From Gammaproteobacteria bacterium (lineage in GTDB: Bacteria; Pseudomonadota; Gammaproteobacteria; Pseudomonadales; Pseudohongiellaceae), in contig JAUXNX010000023.1 in assembly GCA_030682575.1 (NCBI GenBank), positions 1 to 64,000 of the forward strand: a stretch of DNA of 64,000 nt, in the 5' to 3' direction. Positions within the stretch are counted from its first letter, which is position 1. Each line of letters opens with the position of its first letter. The notes under the pieces were generated by a model. That model was not told the DNA's origin. It searched no databases and worked only from the letters and a program-made list of their open reading frames with translations. Both the position numbers and the translations under genes were made by a program. Of the stretch, positions 46,483-53,513 are shown one piece after another.

Positions 46483-47682
46483 GTGAACGTCGCTTTTACC
46501 GCCGAAGAATTGAAGTTCCAGCAGGATGTCCGTGAGTTTCTGGAGAACGAGTTCCCCAGGGATATCCGTGCCAAGGTGGACAACAGAATCCGTCTGGACA
46601 AGGACGATTATATTCGCTGGCAAAAGATACTTTATCGCAAGGGTTGGGTCGCTCCGAACTGGCCTGTTGAATACGGTGGTACTGGTTGGACCGCCGTGCA
46701 GAAGTACATCTTTGCGGAGGAGATGGCGCGGGTCGGCGCACCTGAGCCCGTTGCATTCGGCATGAAGATGGTGGCGCCGGTCATCTATACCTACGGCAGC
46801 GAGGAGCAGAAGAAACGCTTTCTGCCCGACATTCTCGAGAGCAATGTGTGGTGGTGCCAGGGGTACTCTGAACCCAACGCTGGCTCCGATCTTGCCTCCC
46901 TGAAAACCACTGCAGTGCGCCAGGGCGATCACTACATTGTGAATGGCACCAAGACCTGGAATACCCTCGGTCAGTACGCTGACTGGATCTTCTGTCTGGT
47001 ACGCACGGACAATACGGTCAAGAAGCAGGAAGGCATCAGCTTTCTGTTGATCGACATGAAGACGCCGGGCATCAAAGTCTCGCCAATCTACCTGCTGGAC
47101 GGTCAGCCGGAAGTGAACGAAATACATTTCGACAATGTCCGCGTGCCCGTCGAGAATCGCATCGGCGAGGAGAACCAGGGCTGGACCTATGCCAAGGTAC
47201 TGCTCACTCATGAACGCACCAACATCGCTGGTGTTCCGCGCTCCAAGATCCGCCTCGAAAAATTGCGCAAACTGGCTGCAAATACGCCCGATGGCGAGGG
47301 TGGTTCCCTGCTGGATGATCCAGTGTTCGCCAGGAAGCTGGCCGAAACAGAGATACAAGTTTTGGCGCTCGAATACGCTGAACTGCGCACACTGGCCGCT
47401 GTCAGTGTTGGCAACGCACCTGGCCCTGAGTCGTCAATTCTTAAAGTTGTTGGTACTGAAGCGACGCAGTATCTGGATGAACTTTATATGGAAGTTGCCG
47501 CATGGCACAGCCTGCCCTTCGTGCCGGAGCAGTTCGAATCCGGCTTCGATGGCGAACCTGTTGGTTCAGCCGGTGCTGCTGCAACGGCACTGCATTATTT
47601 CAACAATCGCAAGCAGTCGATCTATGGTGGATCCAACGAGATTCAGCGCAACATCATCTGCAAGGCTGTGCTCGGTCTGTAG
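46483..47682 (+). CDS. Acyl-CoA dehydrogenase 1
   Basis: FAD-dependent acyl-CoA dehydrogenase of 399 residues. It shows the N-terminal helical domain, the CQGYSEPNAGSDLAS flavin-binding segment (about 126-140), beta-domain LIDMKTPGIKV, and a C-terminal helical domain ending in RKQSIYGGSNEIQRNI. The start is GTG, chosen for AGGAG seven bases upstream; longer upstream reading has no family similarity. First gene of a four-gene cluster with a second dehydrogenase, a histidine-phosphatase-fold protein and a kinase-fold protein, which points to a specialised acyl-CoA route. Confidence 0.88.
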   Translation: MNVAFTAEELKFQQDVREFLENEFPRDIRAKVDNRIRLDKDDYIRWQKILYRKGWVAPNWPVEYGGTGWTAVQKYIFAEEMARVGAPEPVAFGMKMVAPVIYTYGSEEQKKRFLPDILESNVWWCQGYSEPNAGSDLASLKTTAVRQGDHYIVNGTKTWNTLGQYADWIFCLVRTDNTVKKQEGISFLLIDMKTPGIKVSPIYLLDGQPEVNEIHFDNVRVPVENRIGEENQGWTYAKVLLTHERTNIAGVPRSKIRLEKLRKLAANTPDGEGGSLLDDPVFARKLAETEIQVLALEYAELRTLAAVSVGNAPGPESSILKVVGTEATQYLDELYMEVAAWHSLPFVPEQFESGFDGEPVGSAGAAATALHYFNNRKQSIYGGSNEIQRNIICKAVLGL

Positions 47683-47711
47683 GGCCGAACGGCGACAACA
47701 GGAAACGCAAC

Positions 47712-48848
47712 GTGGATTTTTCATACAGTGACGAACAACAAATGCTGCAGGACAGTGTGCAGAAGTTTGTGCACCGGCATTATTCCTTCGACATGCGCAG
47801 GGATATCCTTGCCAGTGATAAAGGTTTCAGCACCGAATACTGGCAGTTGTTTGCAGAGTTGGGCTGGCTGACAGTTCCGTTCAAGGCCGAAGACGATGGC
47901 TTTGGTGGTCTCGCGGTAGATCTCATGGTGTTGATGGAAGAGTTCGGCAAGGCCATGGTAGTGGAGCCGTTCGTGCCCACGACAGTGCTTGGTGGCGGGC
48001 TCATCAGTGAGCTGGGCAGTGCGCAGCAGAGGTCCGAGTGGCTGCCACAGATCATGGCAGGCAGTCTGCAGCTTGCCTGCGCTACAGCGGAACCTGACAG
48101 CAGATACAATCTTGCGAGTGTCGGTAGCAGCGCTGTATTGCAAGGCGATAACTGGATTGTCAACGGCCACAAGATACTTGTGTTGAATGGTCCCGATGCG
48201 GATCAATTGCTCGTTTCCGTGCGCACCTCAGGTGCAGTGCGAGATGCTGATGGTATCTCCGTACTGATGATCGATGCCAACAGTCCCGGAATTCACCGGA
48301 AGAATTATACCAACATGGATGGCCATCGTGCTGCGGAAGTGAAGTTCGCCAATGTCGGCGTGCCGAATGATCGTGTGTTGGGTGCCATCGGCAAGGCTCT
48401 TCCCGCTCTGGAGCAAGTAACGGATCGTGCTATCGTGGCCGTGTGTGCCGAAGCCGTTGGCGCGCTCGACAGTCTGCTGAACAAGACCGTCGAATACAGC
48501 AAGACGCGCAAACAGTTCGGCACCGCGATTGGCACGTTCCAGGCACTGCAACATCGCATGGCGGACATGTTCATAGAATGTCAGCTGGCCCGGTCCATAG
48601 TAATGATGGCCGCGATGCGACTGGACAGCGACGTGCCTGCCACAGATAAAATGCGCGCCGTGTCGGCGGCGAAGAGCCGTGTCGGCAAGGCGATTCGCAA
48701 GGTTGGGCAGGAGGCCGTGCAGATGCATGGCGGCATCGGCATCACCGACGAACTCGACGTGGGCCATCTGTTCAAGAGGGTAACTGCCATAGAAACCCTG
48801 TTTGGCAATTCTGACCACCACACCGCCCGTTTCGCGCGGCTTGCCTGA
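47712..48848 (+). CDS. Acyl-CoA dehydrogenase 2
   Basis: A 378-residue acyl-CoA dehydrogenase, more divergent than its neighbour (CATAEPDSRYN in place of the usual YxEPxxGSD region). The C-terminal segment KVGQEAVQMHGGIGITDE is typical. It probably pairs with the upstream dehydrogenase as a heteromer, as reported for ACAD pairs in steroid and 4-hydroxyacid pathways. The start is GTG at 47712 after AGGAAA, 29 bases beyond the first gene. Confidence 0.87.
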   Translation: MDFSYSDEQQMLQDSVQKFVHRHYSFDMRRDILASDKGFSTEYWQLFAELGWLTVPFKAEDDGFGGLAVDLMVLMEEFGKAMVVEPFVPTTVLGGGLISELGSAQQRSEWLPQIMAGSLQLACATAEPDSRYNLASVGSSAVLQGDNWIVNGHKILVLNGPDADQLLVSVRTSGAVRDADGISVLMIDANSPGIHRKNYTNMDGHRAAEVKFANVGVPNDRVLGAIGKALPALEQVTDRAIVAVCAEAVGALDSLLNKTVEYSKTRKQFGTAIGTFQALQHRMADMFIECQLARSIVMMAAMRLDSDVPATDKMRAVSAAKSRVGKAIRKVGQEAVQMHGGIGITDELDVGHLFKRVTAIETLFGNSDHHTARFARLA

Positions 48849-48895
48849 CCCTTGATGCCAGAGGGCCGAACAGCAGGCTTTGGAGAGTTGTTCCA

Positions 48896-49597
48896 GTGAG
48901 TGAATTGATCTTCGTGCGTCATGGCCAGGCTTCCTTTGGCGCGCAATCCTATGACAAGCTCAGTCCCCTTGGTGTTGAACAAGTACGTCTGCTGGCCAGT
49001 CACTGGCAAGCCCACGGCGAACGCTTTGATCACATCTATTGCGGAGAGCTGTTGCGGCAGCGTGAGACCGCCACTGAACTGCTGCCACTGGTCAACGGTG
49101 GCGCAGCACAGATTGCCGTGCACCCCGGCCTGAACGAATACGATGGTAGCCCTCTCATCGATATCTACCTGAGAGATCACCATCCTGCCGATGCCGGAGT
49201 GGTTCTGCCAATCCTGGACCGTAAACTCTTTCAGCATGTCTTCGAAGCCACCACAGCGAAGTGGATCGATGGCCATCTGGTTCCCGCGCCCCACGACAAG
49301 GGCTTCGAAGCCTGGCACAAGTTCAAGGGCCGCGTGCATAATGCTATCGACGAGTTGATGGCGAAGCACAGCAACGGCAGCCGAGTGCTGGTGTCGACAT
49401 CCGGCGGCGTGATCGCGCTGGCATTGCAGCGTGTGCTGGGTCTTCCGGATGCGCAGGTCATCGCGGCCAACTGGATGGTGAACAACAGTTCCGTGACACG
49501 GCTGCGGTACGGAGGAGGGAGAGTGTCCCTGACCCTGTTCAACGGTCTTTCGCATCTGGAGAAACCCGAACTGCGGGACAAGATTACCTATCGCTGA
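48896..49597 (+). CDS. Histidine-phosphatase-fold protein with altered second motif
   Basis: A 233-residue protein of the phosphoglycerate mutase-like superfamily. The phosphohistidine loop RHGQ (8-11) and LRQRETA are intact, but the usual second HGG motif reads STSGG, so the second catalytic His appears to be Ser169. The variant occurs in a proteobacterial subgroup and may retain phosphatase activity. GTG start with a GGAGAG site. It lies between the dehydrogenases and the kinase gene and may act on a phosphorylated acyl intermediate. Confidence 0.82.
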   Translation: MSELIFVRHGQASFGAQSYDKLSPLGVEQVRLLASHWQAHGERFDHIYCGELLRQRETATELLPLVNGGAAQIAVHPGLNEYDGSPLIDIYLRDHHPADAGVVLPILDRKLFQHVFEATTAKWIDGHLVPAPHDKGFEAWHKFKGRVHNAIDELMAKHSNGSRVLVSTSGGVIALALQRVLGLPDAQVIAANWMVNNSSVTRLRYGGGRVSLTLFNGLSHLEKPELRDKITYR

Positions 49598-49615
49598 CAC
49601 GAGGACAAAAGATCA

Positions 49616-50692
49616 GTGAAGCCACAGGAATTGTTGGACAAGGCTGGGGACGTCAGACCGGGTGAAGAGCTCGACGTTGCCGTGCTGCATGACTATCTCG
49701 CACCGATACTGGGGTCGTCCATACACGATCTGCAGATCGCCCAGTTTCCCGGCGGTTTCTCCAATCTCACTTACCTGCTGACAGCGGGCAAGGAAAAGTG
49801 GGTGCTGCGGCGTCCGCCCTTTGGCAGCAAGGTGAAATCCGCCCACGATATGGGGCGTGAATTCCACGTGCTCTCCGCATTGAAAGGCATATATCCCTAT
49901 GCGCCAGAACCCGTGCATTTCTGCACCGACCACAACATTCTTGGTTGCGACTTCTATCTGATGTCCTGCATTGATGGCATCGTCATCCGCAAGGATTATC
50001 CGGCGCAGATGAAACTTTCGCCCGCGCAGGTGCGGCAGCAGTTCTTCACTCTCTTCGATGTGCTGGGCGAGTTGCATTCCGTGGATTTGCAGAAAGCAGG
50101 GCTGGAGAATTTCGGCAAGCCCGAAGGCTATGTCCGCCGCCAAGTGGAAGGTTGGAGCAAGCGTTACAGCGATGCACGCACGCCGGACGCGCCAGGCTGC
50201 GAGAACATCATGCAGTGGCTGCACGATCGCATGCCGCCCGACAGCGGCCTCGCCCGCATCATCCACAATGATTACAAACTCGACAACGTGATCTGGGCGC
50301 CAGATGACCCACTCAAGATCATCGGTGTGCTGGACTGGGAGATGAGCACCGTGGGCGACCCGCTCATGGATCTCGGTTGCACGCTCGGTTACTGGGTAGA
50401 AGAGAGTGACCCCGAAGACTATCGTCGCTTTCGCGCCATGCCCAGTGATGCGCCGGGTGCGCCGACGCGCGCCGAGATCGTTGCGCGTTTCAGTGAGCGC
50501 ACCGGTCTTGCCGTCGAGCGCTTCGATTTCTATTTCTGCTTCGGCATGTTCCGCCTCGCAGCGATTGGTCAGCAGATCTACTACCGCTATCATGCGGGCC
50601 TGACTCAGGACAGCCGCTTCGCCACCATGATTGACAAGGTCTGCAGCCTGCAGAAGATGTGCGACCGGGTCATCGCCAAATCCGATCTGTAA
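49616..50692 (+). CDS. APH-like phosphotransferase (ACAD10/11-type kinase domain)
   Basis: A 358-residue protein kinase-like phosphotransferase of the family fused to acyl-CoA dehydrogenase in animal ACAD10/ACAD11 and seen as LvaA in levulinate catabolism. Catalytic HNDYKLDN (217-224, D219 as base) and metal-binding DWE (240-242) are present; WVLRRPPFG carries the nucleotide-binding Lys/Arg region. It probably phosphorylates the 4-hydroxyl of 4-hydroxyacyl-CoA. GTG start, 18 bases after the preceding gene, so same operon. Confidence 0.87.
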   Translation: MKPQELLDKAGDVRPGEELDVAVLHDYLAPILGSSIHDLQIAQFPGGFSNLTYLLTAGKEKWVLRRPPFGSKVKSAHDMGREFHVLSALKGIYPYAPEPVHFCTDHNILGCDFYLMSCIDGIVIRKDYPAQMKLSPAQVRQQFFTLFDVLGELHSVDLQKAGLENFGKPEGYVRRQVEGWSKRYSDARTPDAPGCENIMQWLHDRMPPDSGLARIIHNDYKLDNVIWAPDDPLKIIGVLDWEMSTVGDPLMDLGCTLGYWVEESDPEDYRRFRAMPSDAPGAPTRAEIVARFSERTGLAVERFDFYFCFGMFRLAAIGQQIYYRYHAGLTQDSRFATMIDKVCSLQKMCDRVIAKSDL

Positions 50693-50780
50693 CTCAAAGT
50701 GTCACCCTGGATGTGGTTCCGGCCTGCTGTGCACATAGCGGCGAGAGTACTCCTGCCTCTGTTTTTTGTGGCAAGTGGAT

Positions 50781-50798
50781 TCTCCTGAATACAGGAGA
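50781..50798. terminator. Hairpin after the APH-like gene
   Basis: TCTCCTG-AATA-CAGGAGA forms a perfect 7-bp stem about 90 bases after the stop. There is no immediate T-run; TTTT occurs at 50808-50811. Possible terminator separating the two operons. Confidence 0.4.
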
Positions 50799-50812
50799 GG
50801 AACCCCCTTTTC

Positions 50813-50841
50813 TTGACCCATTGGGGGAGATCACGTATTTT
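50813..50841 (+). promoter_or_regulatory. Candidate promoter of membrane/SpeE-like pair
   Basis: TTGACC (50813-50818), 17-base spacer, TATTTT (50836-50841), 82 bases before the chosen GTG start of the membrane protein gene. Confidence 0.45.
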
Positions 50842-50922
50842 CAGGCACCTGATGCTGGCGACGCCCCTCGCCCTAGATCTTCCATCAATCCCGATTCCAC
50901 CCTTAAAAGAAGAACAACCATT

Positions 50923-51579
50923 GTGACTGTCTCTCCAAAGAACACCCTGCTCCAGAACGTGATTGTCGCCGCCGCCTTCATCAACGGCTTCGTCATCATG
51001 ACAATCGAACTGCTGGGCGGCCGTATCATGTCTCCCTATTTTGGCTCCAGCGTGTATGTGTGGGGGAGCATCATCACCATCTTCATGCTATCGCTGTCGC
51101 TGGGCTATCTGTGGGGCGGCAGGCTGTCCTCCCGTAATCCGAACCCGCGCACCTTTGCGCTTTTCTTTCTGCTCTCTGCCATCCTGTCGCTGCCTATCAT
51201 CTTCCTGGGCGAATGGACGATGACGCAGGTCTTCCTGTCGATCGAGGACCCCCGTTATGGCTCTCTGTTGACCGCGACTCTGTTGTATTTCCTGCCAATC
51301 TGCTTCATGGGCATGGTGTCGCCTTACTCCGTGCGTCTGTTGGTCAGTTCAGAGGAACACAGTGGACGCATGGCCGGTCTGTTGTATTTCGTATCCACGT
51401 TGGGCAGTGCGCTGGGAACGTTGATGACCTCTTTCTATTTCGTGCTCTGGTTCGAGATAGACCAGATCATGTGGGGCGCAATCGCTGGCTTGCTGCTGTC
51501 GGGTGCAGCGGTCATGATTGCTTACAGGATTCCTGTCCGTGAACGTACCGAAGTGCAGAAAGGGAGTACAGTGCTATGA
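50923..51579 (+). CDS. Polytopic membrane protein, SpeE-fusion membrane half
   Basis: A 218-residue protein of about six membrane spans, matching the N-terminal membrane part of proteins annotated as fused MFS/spermidine synthase; FVIMTIELLGGRIMSPYFG is the recurring motif. It is a separate gene here, and the catalytic-like half is encoded next door with a four-base ATGA overlap, so the two probably form one complex. The start is GTG at 50923; the frame extends upstream but without membrane-type sequence. Function unknown. Confidence 0.72.
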   Translation: MTVSPKNTLLQNVIVAAAFINGFVIMTIELLGGRIMSPYFGSSVYVWGSIITIFMLSLSLGYLWGGRLSSRNPNPRTFALFFLLSAILSLPIIFLGEWTMTQVFLSIEDPRYGSLLTATLLYFLPICFMGMVSPYSVRLLVSSEEHSGRMAGLLYFVSTLGSALGTLMTSFYFVLWFEIDQIMWGAIAGLLLSGAAVMIAYRIPVRERTEVQKGSTVL

Positions 51580-52487
51580 AGATCAGGATCATGAATCGGC
51601 AGCACAACCTGCGGGCAGCATGTCTAGCGCTGCTGGCATTGGTGTTTTCCGCAGGGCTGCACGCCGAAACTTTGCACGAGGAGCGGTCGCTGTATCGCAA
51701 CATCTTCGTGACCGAGATCGAGGGACGCCGCTGTTTGTTGTTCAACGCCGTGCGGGGCGAGCGGAACCAGACCTGCAAGAACATGCGCGACCCGAAAGAG
51801 ATCATTTTCCACTATGCCCGCATGACCATGGGCGGGCTGCTGATCAATCCAGATCCGCAGAACATCCTTATTGCCGGGCTGGGTGGCGGCACCATACCGG
51901 TCGCACTGAATGAGCTGTTTCCCGAGGCGAAGATCGACGTTCTGGAGATCGATCAAGCCGTCGTCAATGTGGCACGGGACTTCTTCGGTTTTGTCGAGAA
52001 TGACAACATGGTGGCCCACGTTGTTGACGCACGGGTCTTCATCAAGCGCGCCGCGCTACAGGGCAGGCAGTATGACTTCATCATGCTCGACGCTTTCACC
52101 GGCGAGTACATTCCCGAACACCTGCTGACCCAGGAATTTCTTGAGGAAGTGAAACAGATTCTCACGCCAGATGGTGTCGTGGTGGCCAACACCTTCTCGA
52201 CCAGCGCCCTTTACGGCCATGAGTCGGAAACCTACCGTGCTGTATTCGGCGAATTCTTCAACTTCAAGATGTCAGGTTCGGGCAATCGCGTGATCATTGC
52301 CCAGCAGAAGCCTCTGCCGAACCAGGGGGAAATGAGAATTGCCGCGCGGGCACTGCAGGGCCCTCTGCGCCCCTATGGTGTCAATATTCTGGAGTTTCCG
52401 TCGAGCATGACTACTCGTCCTGACTGGGATGAGAGCAGGCGCGTCTTGACCGATCAGTTTTCGCCAGCTAACTTGCTGGGGCAATAG
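51576..52487 (+). CDS. Spermidine synthase-like methyltransferase-fold protein with signal peptide
   Basis: A 303-residue protein whose fold half has the SAM-site loop IAGLGGGTIPVALNE, an acidic DVLEIDQAVV and LDAFTGEYIPEHL. Real SpeE has GGGDG and DxxDPxGP motifs, so true polyamine synthesis is doubtful. The N-terminus looks like a signal peptide (LALLALVFSAGLHAE). A methyltransferase-like domain outside the cytoplasm would be odd, since SAM is cytosolic; the hydrophobic stretch may instead be a membrane anchor. It overlaps the preceding membrane gene by four bases. Confidence 0.75.
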   Translation: MKIRIMNRQHNLRAACLALLALVFSAGLHAETLHEERSLYRNIFVTEIEGRRCLLFNAVRGERNQTCKNMRDPKEIIFHYARMTMGGLLINPDPQNILIAGLGGGTIPVALNELFPEAKIDVLEIDQAVVNVARDFFGFVENDNMVAHVVDARVFIKRAALQGRQYDFIMLDAFTGEYIPEHLLTQEFLEEVKQILTPDGVVVANTFSTSALYGHESETYRAVFGEFFNFKMSGSGNRVIIAQQKPLPNQGEMRIAARALQGPLRPYGVNILEFPSSMTTRPDWDESRRVLTDQFSPANLLGQ

Positions 52488-52493
52488 GCCCGC

Positions 52494-52559
52494 TGTGGGA
52501 GCTTGCCTTGCAAGCGATGCATCGTGCCAGCATGATCGCGAGCAGGGTCCGTTCCCACA
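52494..52559. repeat. REP-like palindromic element
   Basis: TGTGGGA (52494-52500) and TCCCACA (52553-52559) bound a 66-base unit whose left part contains GCTTGC...CAAGC and whose middle contains TCGCGAGCAGGG. The ends and core look like Pseudomonas REP elements. It lies just after the SpeE-like gene. Confidence 0.65.
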
Positions 52560-52592
52560 ATAGAAAACCAACAACAGTACATGGAGACTCTC

Positions 52593-53429
52593 ATGCCCTC
52601 TCCGCTTCGCATTGTCCTCTGCGCAATTCTGCTCGTCATCCCCACAGCCGCCACCGCGGCAGTAAAGATCACTCCTGACATCGTCTACGGCCACAAGGAC
52701 GGCATGGCGCTGATCTATGATATGTTCGAGCCTGAAGGCGAGAAGAATGGTGCCGCAATCATCTACATGGTCAGCGGTGGCTGGTTCTCAGTGTGGCAGG
52801 AGCCGCAGTCTCGCGGGACCGGTTTCCGGAGTTTCCTTGATGCCGGTTACACCGTGTTTGCCGTTCATCACGGCAGTGCCCCCCGCTTCAAGGTCCCGGA
52901 AGCCTATGCCGACGTGAGCCGTGCGGTACGGCATATCCGCATGAATGCCGACGAGTATCGGATCGATGCCTCCCGCATGGGTGTTACCGGAGGCAGTGCG
53001 GGTGGACACCTTTCCCTGATGCTTGGATTGAATGCCGATCGGGGACTTGGTGACGAGAATGATCCCGTACTCCAGGTCAGCAACGAGGTCGCAGTGGTGG
53101 TGGCGTACTATCCACCGGTCGATCTGCGTCGTATGACTGGTCCCTCCGAACGGTTTCCTGCCTTGGACTTTCCGAATGAGGAAGCAGCCGGAATATCTCC
53201 GCTCCTGCACGTCGATCCCCAGGACCCGCCTGTGCTGCTGATTCATGGCGATGCCGACGAACTGGTGAATATCAGCCACAGCGTCAACATGTTTGCCGAG
53301 TTGCAGAAGCACAATGTGGCCTCCAACTTCATCACCATTCCCGGTGCCGCCCATGGTTTCCGCGGCGAAGAGGCAGTGCAGGCGAGTGCCGCGCGGCTGG
53401 TGTGGTTCAATCGGTATCTGCTGGATTGA
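52593..53429 (+). CDS. Exported alpha/beta hydrolase
   Basis: A 278-residue alpha/beta hydrolase of the esterase/BD-FAE type with a signal peptide ending TAATA-A, so it is periplasmic or secreted. Nucleophile elbow GGSAGG (Ser135), charge-relay Asp in IHGDADELV and His in GAAHGF are visible. The ATG at 52593 has GGAGA just upstream; an in-frame ATG at 52581 is less likely. It precedes a PQQ-dependent dehydrogenase on the same strand by 84 bases and may be part of an exported alcohol/ester catabolic unit. Confidence 0.82.
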   Translation: MPSPLRIVLCAILLVIPTAATAAVKITPDIVYGHKDGMALIYDMFEPEGEKNGAAIIYMVSGGWFSVWQEPQSRGTGFRSFLDAGYTVFAVHHGSAPRFKVPEAYADVSRAVRHIRMNADEYRIDASRMGVTGGSAGGHLSLMLGLNADRGLGDENDPVLQVSNEVAVVVAYYPPVDLRRMTGPSERFPALDFPNEEAAGISPLLHVDPQDPPVLLIHGDADELVNISHSVNMFAELQKHNVASNFITIPGAAHGFRGEEAVQASAARLVWFNRYLLD

Positions 53430-53513
53430 TTGGTGATATTTCGTTCAGAGAAGGAGCACTACCTGCAAGAAGCAGTTCCAGAAAAACAATAACAACAGGG
53501 AGAGCAACAGACC

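Noticed and set aside
50923-52487. Frameshift splitting one fused MFS/SpeE gene
   Set aside because: The downstream gene has its own ATG in a normal four-base overlap and its own N-terminal hydrophobic leader, so two genes are more likely than one broken gene.
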